In this document: piece after piece, positions 1 to 5,498 of the stretch
Position numbering within the stretch: position 1 is the stretch's first letter
How the letters are laid out: every line of letters begins with the position of its first letter
Assembly (NCBI GenBank): GCA_002723015.1
Contig: PBNG01000054.1
Span: forward strand, 18,252-23,749
Length of the DNA stretch: 5,498 nt
Direction: 5' to 3'
From: Roseibacillus sp.
Lineage (GTDB): Bacteria; Verrucomicrobiota; Verrucomicrobiae; Verrucomicrobiales; Akkermansiaceae
Translations under genes and position numbers: made by a program
Notes under the pieces: generated by a model
The model's input: only the letters and a program-made list of their open reading frames with translations
Told to the model about the DNA's origin: nothing
The model's database searches: none

Positions 1-1
1 G

Positions 2-76
2 GCCTTCCTTCAGGTTGGCGATCCCATCGCTTCCCGCTTGCAGAACCCCAGCTCCTTTTCTTTGCTGAAACGATGA
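2..76 (+). CDS. possible 3' end of an upstream gene (partial)
   Basis: A frame open from the window edge ends at TGA 74-76, overlapping the ATG of the lactonase (73-75) in an ATGA arrangement typical of translationally coupled genes. The 24 visible codons end in ...NPSSFSLLKR. About two thirds of them end in G or C, against roughly half in the other two frames, which suits this GC-rich window. The piece is too short to assign a family. The other two frames are also open for most of this stretch (one is in frame with the lactonase, one stops at 66-68), so this may simply be a non-coding leader. Confidence 0.33.
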   Translation, partial: AFLQVGDPIASRLQNPSSFSLLKR

Positions 77-1134
77 AACGCACGGTCTTTCTAGGAACCT
101 ATACAAAAGGAGAGAGCAAGGGGATCTATTCCTGCCGCTTTGACGACGCCACCGGCGTTCTCTCGGACCTACGGCTCGCGGCGGAAACACCGAGCCCCTC
201 CTTCCTCGCCCTCCACACAACCGGGAAATTCCTCTACGCGGTGAATGAAACAGAAAGCTTTGAGGGTACCGCATCCGGCTCGGTGACCGCTTACCGTATT
301 ACCGATTCGGATCGTGGAACACTGGAAAAGCTTAATACCGTGAGCTCGCATGGCGCCCACCCATGCCATCTGGTGGTCACCCCGGAAAGTGAATCCATCA
401 TTATCGCAAATTATACGGGGTCCACCGTTACTGCCATTGAGATTCTGGATGACGGGTCCCTGGGCAAACCGCTAAACAAAATCGTCCACGAGGGCTCCAG
501 TATCCTCAAGCCGAGGCAATCCGAGCCACATCCGCATGCTGTCAACCTCGATCCTGCTAACAAGTTTGTCTTTGTCTCCGACCTCGGGATGGACCAGATC
601 ATTCGCTACGAGCTGGAGAAAGGGGGTCGTCTCAGCGAGCCCCGGGGTTCAACGGCGGTCTCTCCGGGTGCGGGACCACGCCACTTTGCTTTTCATCCGA
701 AGGGATCTTTCGGCTATCTCCTCAACGAGATCAGCCGTACGATCACAGCTTTCCGCTACGACCAACCCAGCGGTAGACTTGTGGAAATCCAGACCATTTC
801 GACTGTGCCTGATGGATGGTCCCGGGGTTCTACCGCTGAAATCTTCGTTCACCCGGGAGGTCGGTTTCTCTACGCTTCAAACCGCGGCCATGACAGCATC
901 GCCTGTTTCCATATTCACCAGGGTTGTGGAAAGCTGAGCCTTGTCGACATCGAGAAAACCGGGGGGCGGACACCCCGCAACTTCAATCTGGACCCCTCCG
1001 GAAAGTGGATCATTGCGGCCAACCAGTCCAGCGGGGATCTGCATGTTCTTGCCATCAACCAGAAAACCGGCGCCCTCGACCCGGCTGGCGGCCGTCTCGA
1101 AATACCAAATCCCGTCTGCGTGGTCTTTCTCTAA
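73..1134 (+). CDS. beta-propeller lactonase, 6-phosphogluconolactonase-like
   Basis: The 353-residue protein matches the lactonase family of seven-bladed beta-propellers (E. coli YbhE/Pgl type and fungal carboxymuconate lactonizing enzyme). Family members hydrolyse sugar lactones such as 6-phosphogluconolactone or act on related lactones. It opens with FLGTYTKGESKGIY, the usual first strand. Typical blade signatures follow: GAHPCHL (94-100), QSEPHPHAVNLDP (149-161) leading into SDLGMDQI (169-176), GPRHFAFHP (201-209), LNEISRTI (217-224), ASNRGHDSI (268-276), TPRNFNLDPSGK (300-311). H155, R203, E219 and R271 sit in the conserved motifs that line the active-site face in relatives. There is no signal peptide, so it is probably cytoplasmic, and the length is normal. 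The frame is open upstream to the window edge, but the ATG at 73 fits the family's N-terminus. No Shine-Dalgarno is visible. The true substrate cannot be read from the sequence; a metabolic role linked to the adjacent sulfatases is inference. Confidence 0.93.
   Translation: MKRTVFLGTYTKGESKGIYSCRFDDATGVLSDLRLAAETPSPSFLALHTTGKFLYAVNETESFEGTASGSVTAYRITDSDRGTLEKLNTVSSHGAHPCHLVVTPESESIIIANYTGSTVTAIEILDDGSLGKPLNKIVHEGSSILKPRQSEPHPHAVNLDPANKFVFVSDLGMDQIIRYELEKGGRLSEPRGSTAVSPGAGPRHFAFHPKGSFGYLLNEISRTITAFRYDQPSGRLVEIQTISTVPDGWSRGSTAEIFVHPGGRFLYASNRGHDSIACFHIHQGCGKLSLVDIEKTGGRTPRNFNLDPSGKWIIAANQSSGDLHVLAINQKTGALDPAGGRLEIPNPVCVVFL
641..830 (+). repeat. 10-base direct repeat inside the lactonase gene, copies at 641-650 and 821-830
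   Basis: CCCGGGGTTC occurs at 641-650 and again at 821-830, exactly 180 bases apart and in the same reading frame. Both copies encode the start of an RGSTA peptide (residues 191-195 and 251-255). It probably reflects internal blade similarity or chance in a GC-rich gene, not a mobile or regulatory repeat. Confidence 0.4.
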
Positions 1135-1192
1135 CATCCCCACCGCCGAGAGATCCCTCGTGCCTCTCTGCTACGTCCTCCCCACCGAATTC

Positions 1193-2896
1193 ATGAAATC
1201 ACTTCTACTCCTTCTTGCTTCCGGGTTGTGGGCTCTCAGCTTCGCTGCGGAACGCCCCAACATCGTCCTCATCATGGCCGACGACATGGGCTACTCGGAC
1301 ATCGGATGCTATGGCAGTGAGATCCATACTCCCGTCCTCGATCAACTGGCCCGTAACGGTTTGCGTTACACCCAGTTCTACAACACCTCCCGCTGCTGTC
1401 CGACCAGGGCCGCTCTGATCAGCGGACTCTATTCGCACCAGGCCGGCATGGGCCTGATGGAAGGGGACCGGGGCTGGCCTGGCTATCGGGGATCGATCAA
1501 CAAGAATTGTGTCACTCTTGCCGAGGCCCTCAAAGGAGCTGGCTACCGGAACTACATGTCAGGAAAATGGCACCTGACCCGGCACAAGAGCCCCAATGGA
1601 GATATATCGGCTTGGCCCATGCAGCGCGGCTTCGACCGCTTTTATGGGACCATCACAGGAGCGGGCAGCTTCTACGACCCCGCCACCCTCTGCCGCGGCA
1701 ACACCTACATCACTCCCGAGAATGACCCGGATTATCAACCTGAATCCTTCTACTACACCGACGCCATCAACGACAATGCGATCTCCTTCATCTCCGACCA
1801 CTGCGGGAACAGCAAGGTAGCGGATAAGCCATTCTTCCTCTACGTCTCCCACACCAGTGCCCACTGGCCCATGCACGCACCGGAGGCTGATATCGCAAAA
1901 TACAAGGGCGTCTACGACAAGGGCTACCCCGCAATCCGCGAAGCCCGCTACAAGAAAGCGATTGAAATGGGCGTCGTCGACAGTAGGTGGCCCATGTCCA
2001 AGGGTCTTGACTGGGAGGGGTTCAAGCACAAGGCCTGGGATATCCGCTGCATGGAGACCTATGCAGCCATGACCGAGATCATGGACCGTGGTATCGGCAG
2101 GATTGTCAACGAACTGAAGAAGCAAAGGCTCTTTGAGAACACTCTGGTAATTTATCTGCAGGACAACGGCGGCTGCGCAGAGGGATACGGCCGGGCGAAT
2201 AATTCGCACCAGAAGGACCGCTTCAAATTCAAGCCCCTCGGCAGGGATGGACTGCAGACCCAGATCTGGCCTCCCATGCAGACGCGCGATGGAAGGTTTG
2301 TCCGCACCGGACCTGAAACCATGCCCGGCGGGGAAGATACGTTTGTCGCCTACGGCCCTGGCTGGGCAAATGCATCCAATACCCCCTTCCGGGGCTACAA
2401 GCATGACCCCTACGAGGGGGGAATCGGAACTCCGTTCATCGTCAGCTGGCCTCAGGGAATCGCCTCGAAGCGCAATGGGAAGATCGTGCATGACGTCTCC
2501 CATCTCATTGACTTGATGCCTACCTTTCTGGAAGCAGCAGGGGCAAGGTATCCGAAGGAATATGACGGCCACGAAATCCAGCCCATGGAGGGTGTCAGCC
2601 TTATTCCAACTCTCAGCGGAGACGCGCTCACCCGGACGGCCCCGCTCGGCTTTGAACACCACGGCAATCTGGGCCTCCGTGATGGCAAATGGAAAATCGT
2701 TTCCATGTATCGAGGGAACCAGCCCCGGAAGTGGGAACTTTACGACATGGAAGCGGACCGCACAGAGCTCAACGATCTTGCCGGCGACATGCCGGACAAG
2801 CTCAAATCCATGATAGCCGCTTGGCAGTCGTGGGCAGATCGAGTCGGGGTGCAGCCCTGGCCGATTCCCAGGTATGACCCGAAGAAGACACAGTAG
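1193..2896 (+). CDS. secreted arylsulfatase-type sulfatase (S1 class, CCPTR site)
   Basis: This 567-residue type I sulfatase hydrolyses sulfate esters, probably on a sulfated polysaccharide outside the cytoplasm. Residues 1-19 (MKSLLLLLASGLWALSFAA) form a signal peptide, with cleavage near A18/A19. The core begins RPNIVLIMADDMGYSDIG, with metal-binding D30 and D31. The sulfatase signature C68-C-P-T-R72 is followed by AALISGLYSHQAGMG; C68 is the residue expected to become formylglycine. SGKWHL (123-128) supplies the active-site Lys and His, H224 precedes WP, and D324-N325 (LQDNGG) completes the metal site. The GYKHDPYEGGIGTP stretch (401-414) supplies K403. The PPMQTRDG to GWANASNTPF section (360-399) resembles the large arylsulfatase subfamily abundant in Planctomycetota and Verrucomicrobiota, probably SulfAtlas S1_4. 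The frame stays open back to an ATG at 941, but that extension overlaps the lactonase and would bury the signal peptide, so ATG 1193 is chosen. No Shine-Dalgarno is seen. The exact substrate is unknown. Confidence 0.95.
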   Translation: MKSLLLLLASGLWALSFAAERPNIVLIMADDMGYSDIGCYGSEIHTPVLDQLARNGLRYTQFYNTSRCCPTRAALISGLYSHQAGMGLMEGDRGWPGYRGSINKNCVTLAEALKGAGYRNYMSGKWHLTRHKSPNGDISAWPMQRGFDRFYGTITGAGSFYDPATLCRGNTYITPENDPDYQPESFYYTDAINDNAISFISDHCGNSKVADKPFFLYVSHTSAHWPMHAPEADIAKYKGVYDKGYPAIREARYKKAIEMGVVDSRWPMSKGLDWEGFKHKAWDIRCMETYAAMTEIMDRGIGRIVNELKKQRLFENTLVIYLQDNGGCAEGYGRANNSHQKDRFKFKPLGRDGLQTQIWPPMQTRDGRFVRTGPETMPGGEDTFVAYGPGWANASNTPFRGYKHDPYEGGIGTPFIVSWPQGIASKRNGKIVHDVSHLIDLMPTFLEAAGARYPKEYDGHEIQPMEGVSLIPTLSGDALTRTAPLGFEHHGNLGLRDGKWKIVSMYRGNQPRKWELYDMEADRTELNDLAGDMPDKLKSMIAAWQSWADRVGVQPWPIPRYDPKKTQ

Positions 2897-2926
2897 CCTT
2901 CCAGCTCCCTGAACCCAGCCGAAGCT

Positions 2927-4411
2927 ATGCGCGCCCTCCTCCCGATTCTTATCCTCCTCTCTTTCGGAGGATCAGCACTCGCGGGCAAACCTCACGTCCT
3001 CTTCATCGCGATTGACGACTTGAATGACTATATCTCGCCGCTCGACAACCACCCCGGGGTCCAGACCCCTCACTTTGAGCGTCTCGCCAGACGCTCAGTG
3101 AATTTCGCAAACGCCCACTGCGCCGCACCCGTCTGTCACGCCTCGCGGGTTGCAATCATGACGGGCGTTCATCCCACCCGTTCCGGCATCTACCGCAACA
3201 TGTTCGGCGCCCGGGGACCGCGCTGGCGCCACGAATCGAAGGCGCTCGAGAAGGCGGTGGTGCTTTCTCAGCACTTCCGTGATCACGGATACCGTGCGGC
3301 TGGAGGCGGCAAAATCTTCCATACCCTCCAGTGGACCCCGCACGATTCCCAGAACGACCCGGAGGCTTGGGACGAATATCGTGGTGACCCGAACAACCCT
3401 ATCGCTCCCGACTGGCCGAGACCGAGGCTGGTGCCTGACGAAAAAGCCGGTCTCACCAAGGGGCGCCCATTGGGCGGCGGCTCACAGCTCTTCGGGGCCG
3501 CACCCCTCGAATTGCCAGATGAAAAAACAGGGGATCATATGGTTGTCGACTGGGCTATCGAGCAAATGAGGCAGAAGCAAAAGAAGCCTCTCTTCCTCGC
3601 AGTGGGCCTTTTCCGCCCCCACATCCCTTGGGAGGTTCCCCGCAAGTGGTTCGAGAAATATCCTCTTGGGGAGGTCAAGCTACCTCCTCACCGCGAGGAT
3701 GACCTAACCGACGCCCACGACCATGGGCGCACCCACTGGCACAAGTGGGTGGTGGAGAACAAGCAATGGGAAAAAATGATGCAGGGCTATCTGGCCAGCA
3801 TCTCCTACGTGGACCATCAGTTGGGGCGTCTTCTCGACGCTCTCGATGCCACACCTGAAATGAAGAACAACACTATCATCGTCCTCTGGAGTGATCACGG
3901 GTTTCACATCGGCGAAAAAGCCAACTGGGAAAAGTTTGCACTTTGGGACCAGACATCGCGGGTTCCTCTCTTCATTCACGCCCCGGGCGTAAGCAAAGAC
4001 GGGGAGAAAACAAGGCAACCGGCCACCCTCACTGATGTCTACCCCACCCTCTGTGAGCTGGCGGGCCTGCCCATTCCCGACCAGTGTGATGGACTCTCTC
4101 TCGTCTCCCAGCTCAGGGTTCCGGAATCCAAACGAGACCGTCCTGCACTCTGCTCCTTTCAGTTCTGGAGCGAGAAAACTCCTTCTCACGGTGTCGCCGA
4201 CGAGCGCTACCGTTTCATTCGCTATGGAAGCGGCTTTGAGGAGCTCTATGACCTCAAGAATGACCCCCATGAGTATGAGAATCTCATTGATGACCCGCGG
4301 TTCGCCGCCGTGAAGACCCGGTTGGCTCGTGGTATTCCAACGGACCCCGCCCCCCTTGCCATCCTTCCAAAGGACTCCCCGCACCATCGGGCCAACCAGA
4401 ATAGAAAGTAA
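2927..4411 (+). CDS. secreted sulfatase, iduronate-2-sulfatase-like (S1 class, CHASR site)
   Basis: This 494-residue type I sulfatase starts 30 bases after the previous gene and is probably co-transcribed with it. Residues 1-19 form a signal peptide ending in ALA before G20, a good signal peptidase I site. The core KPHVLFIAIDDLNDY gives metal-binding D30 and D31. The signature is C70-H-A-S-R74 followed by VAIMTGVHPTRSGIY; C70 should be converted to formylglycine. The Ala in place of the commoner Pro still fits the accepted C-x-[P/A]-x-R rule. GGGKIFH (126-132) holds K129 and H132, GLFRPHIPW (227-235) holds H232, and SDHGFHIGEK (322-331) holds the D323-H324 metal and active-site pair, followed by W334-E-K336. 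This order, especially DDLNDY, GKIFH, FRPHIPW and DHGFHIGEK, is that of the iduronate-2-sulfatase group (probably SulfAtlas S1_7). The C-terminus ELYDLKNDPHEYENL is also typical. Bacterial members act on several sulfated glycans, so iduronate is not implied. No Shine-Dalgarno is visible. Confidence 0.95.
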   Translation: MRALLPILILLSFGGSALAGKPHVLFIAIDDLNDYISPLDNHPGVQTPHFERLARRSVNFANAHCAAPVCHASRVAIMTGVHPTRSGIYRNMFGARGPRWRHESKALEKAVVLSQHFRDHGYRAAGGGKIFHTLQWTPHDSQNDPEAWDEYRGDPNNPIAPDWPRPRLVPDEKAGLTKGRPLGGGSQLFGAAPLELPDEKTGDHMVVDWAIEQMRQKQKKPLFLAVGLFRPHIPWEVPRKWFEKYPLGEVKLPPHREDDLTDAHDHGRTHWHKWVVENKQWEKMMQGYLASISYVDHQLGRLLDALDATPEMKNNTIIVLWSDHGFHIGEKANWEKFALWDQTSRVPLFIHAPGVSKDGEKTRQPATLTDVYPTLCELAGLPIPDQCDGLSLVSQLRVPESKRDRPALCSFQFWSEKTPSHGVADERYRFIRYGSGFEELYDLKNDPHEYENLIDDPRFAAVKTRLARGIPTDPAPLAILPKDSPHHRANQNRK

Positions 4412-4524
4412 TTGCTGTCGCCCCGGATGAGGAGTGTCCTGCTTGCCGCTCTCCTGCTCCCCTGCATGATTACAATGGTATCACACGAGACACTCTCCTC
4501 CCTCCATACCTTTCTCTAAAAGCC
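4412..4524 (+). other. spacer between sulfatase and AlgX-like gene
   Basis: This 113-base spacer is the largest in the window and may separate two transcription units. GAGTGTC at 4432-4438 can pair with GACACTC at 4489-4495, but the loop of about 50 bases makes this a poor hairpin. There is no GC-rich stem followed by a T-run, so no intrinsic terminator is apparent. TACAAT at 4471-4476 matches five of six bases of a sigma-70 -10 box, and a TG lies just upstream, but no -35 element sits at normal spacing. A promoter for the downstream gene here is possible and unproven. Confidence 0.3.
4427..4519 (+). CDS. doubtful 30-residue ORF with a hydrophobic N-terminus
   Basis: An ATG at 4427 opens 30 codons ending in TAA 4517-4519, five bases before the GTG of the AlgX-like gene. 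The peptide begins MRSVLLAALLLPCMITMVSH, resembling a short signal or membrane segment. It lies 15 bases after the sulfatase stop. GGAG occurs only within its own coding start (4431-4434), so there is no upstream ribosome binding site. It could be a small membrane peptide, a leader whose translation feeds the next start, or chance. It is in a different frame from the AlgX-like gene, so it is not a simple N-terminal extension of it. Confidence 0.17.
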   Translation: MRSVLLAALLLPCMITMVSHETLSSLHTFL

Positions 4525-5498
4525 GTGGCAGCCCAAGAACAAAAGACAGTTGCCCGGGTAAGATCTCGCCGGCTGGCCCTCGCGGCCCTGATGATGCTCG
4601 GACTGGGTGCTGTCGTTTACCTCAGCTCTTCCTTGGGCGACCCGGGAAATGGACTCGACACTGAGCGGGGGCCCTTCGGGAGACTGGCTCACAAGTTGTC
4701 CGCTTCATTGGGCCTCAACTCCGGAGGAGTCATAACCCGGGGCGGCCAACTTTATCTCCGACAGGATGTCCAGCACGTGGAACTTCGGAGTTTTCTGGAG
4801 AGCCCTCGAGGCTCGGCGGCGTCCGGCCGCAACTGGGATCCTCTTCCCGCTATTGTCGACTTTCATCGCCAGCTGCAAGGCATTGGGATACGGCTGGTCC
4901 TCCTTCCGCTGCCCTCGAAAGCAACTGTTCGGAACAATGCTGGAGAGCCGGTCGTCAACGAGGGCTACAATGAATTTCTCCGCATTCTGGAATCGGAGCA
5001 CCTGATCGACGTTGTGGATGTTGCCCCCCTTTTGGTAGAGATGTCCGCTGAAGGGCCCTCTCCGTTTCTACGGGGAGATAGCCACTGGTCCCCGGAAGGA
5101 ATGGCAAGAATTGCTCGCCTCGTAGCAGAACGGACTTCTGTGCAGCTTCCTACCACTTCTTACGAGACCGTCGACCGAAAGCTGTCGCTCACTGGAGATC
5201 TTGGCCGGTTTCGTGGCCCTGAATATGAGGATACTATCACAACGAGAATGGTCCTCGAATCCAATGGCCAACTCTGGAAACCTCGCCCCCATGCCCCTTA
5301 CCTCCTCCTGGGGGACAGCTTTACCGAGATTTACTCGAAGCCCGACAACGGGTGGGGTAAGGGAGCCGGATTCGCGGAGAGTCTGAGCCTCGAGATGGGG
5401 GCCCCGGTAGACTGCCTCAGCACAGCTCACGATGGAGCCTTTAAGACCAGAGAGGCCTTAATGAAACATCCGGAAAGGCTCGCCAACAAGTCGGTGGT
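4525..5498 (+). CDS. AlgX/AlgJ-like SGNH O-acetyltransferase family protein (3' end outside window)
   Basis: A frame without stops runs from GTG 4525 to the window end: 324 codons plus two bases. It resembles the AlgX/AlgJ family, periplasmic SGNH-fold enzymes that transfer acetyl groups to exported polysaccharides such as alginate, usually with an AlgI-type membrane acyltransferase. An Arg-rich start (R11, R13, R15, R16) is followed by a membrane segment at about 17-36, so the domain faces the periplasm as an anchored protein. RLVLLPLPSKATV (123-135) is the usual strand before the active site. RGDSHWSPEGM (183-193) gives D185 and H187, matching the Asp-x-His pair of AlgX, and LLGDSFTE (261-268) gives the nucleophile S265. 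All three triad residues are therefore present. GTG is chosen because it keeps the basic tail before the membrane segment; ATG 4591 would cut into that segment. The frame is open back to 4405. AlgJ proteins are usually somewhat longer, so the C-terminus is missing here. Other SGNH acyltransferase or esterase roles remain possible. Confidence 0.82.
   Translation, partial: MAAQEQKTVARVRSRRLALAALMMLGLGAVVYLSSSLGDPGNGLDTERGPFGRLAHKLSASLGLNSGGVITRGGQLYLRQDVQHVELRSFLESPRGSAASGRNWDPLPAIVDFHRQLQGIGIRLVLLPLPSKATVRNNAGEPVVNEGYNEFLRILESEHLIDVVDVAPLLVEMSAEGPSPFLRGDSHWSPEGMARIARLVAERTSVQLPTTSYETVDRKLSLTGDLGRFRGPEYEDTITTRMVLESNGQLWKPRPHAPYLLLGDSFTEIYSKPDNGWGKGAGFAESLSLEMGAPVDCLSTAHDGAFKTREALMKHPERLANKSV

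Noticed and set aside
536..937. 133-codon + strand frame inside the lactonase
   Set aside because: It is a Ser/Arg/Thr-rich out-of-frame reading of conserved propeller blades.
1135..1192. Terminator or promoter between lactonase and first sulfatase
   Set aside because: The 58-base gap has no stem followed by a T-run and no convincing -35/-10 pair, so I could not support either.
1559..2662. 367-codon open frame on the - strand opposite the first sulfatase
   Set aside because: The + strand here encodes all catalytic motifs of a sulfatase. The reverse frame is rich in Val/Gly/Ala/Asp without recognisable domain motifs, as expected of an antisense shadow of a GC-rich gene.
3704..4387. 227-codon open frame on the - strand opposite the second sulfatase
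   Set aside because: It lies opposite conserved sulfatase motifs and shows no family signature or start context of its own.
4766..5005. 79-codon + strand ATG frame and overlapping - strand frames at 4705-5001
   Set aside because: They overlap the uninterrupted AlgX-like frame, which carries recognisable motifs; they are shadows, and no frameshift is needed to explain the region.
5068..5430. 120-codon open frame on the - strand near the window end
   Set aside because: It is antisense to the AlgX-like active-site motifs DSHW and GDSF and has no recognisable features.
1..5498. CRISPR array, tRNA, insertion sequence or phage genes
   Set aside because: No regularly spaced repeats, tRNA-like folds, transposase motifs or terminal inverted repeats were seen on either strand by eye.

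Overview
The window reads as part of a polysaccharide-related locus from a Gram-negative bacterium, most likely of the PVC group (Verrucomicrobiota or Planctomycetota). The reasons are moderately high GC, two exported sulfatases side by side with sequence features common in those phyla, a beta-propeller lactonase beside them, an AlgX/AlgJ-like protein, and starts without a Shine-Dalgarno sequence. The phylum is an inference from gene content; no marker gene is present.

All convincing genes lie on the + strand. Positions 1-76 may carry the last codons of an upstream gene whose TGA overlaps the next ATG. Positions 73-1134 encode a cytoplasmic 6-phosphogluconolactonase-type seven-bladed propeller lactonase. 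After a 58-base gap, 1193-2896 encodes a secreted arylsulfatase-type sulfatase with a C-C-P-T-R formylglycine site. After a further 30 bases, 2927-4411 encodes a second secreted sulfatase, iduronate-2-sulfatase-like, with a C-H-A-S-R site. A 113-base spacer (4412-4524) contains a doubtful 30-codon ORF. From 4525 to the window end runs a membrane-anchored, AlgX/AlgJ-like SGNH protein with a GTG start, cut off by the window edge.

The two sulfatases are of different subfamilies, so they probably remove sulfate from different positions or sugars of a sulfated glycan in the periplasm or outside the cell. Both need a formylglycine-generating enzyme, which is not in the window. The lactonase could act on a sugar lactone inside the cell, but its link to the sulfatases rests only on proximity. 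The AlgX-like gene belongs to a family that O-acetylates exported polysaccharides. It may start a separate exopolysaccharide cluster, because the spacer before it is the largest in the window.

I see no RNA genes, CRISPR array, insertion sequence or convincing terminator. Nothing here is clearly a new system; the most useful points are the AlgX-like gene next to two unlike sulfatases, the correct start of the first sulfatase, and the absence of Shine-Dalgarno sequences.
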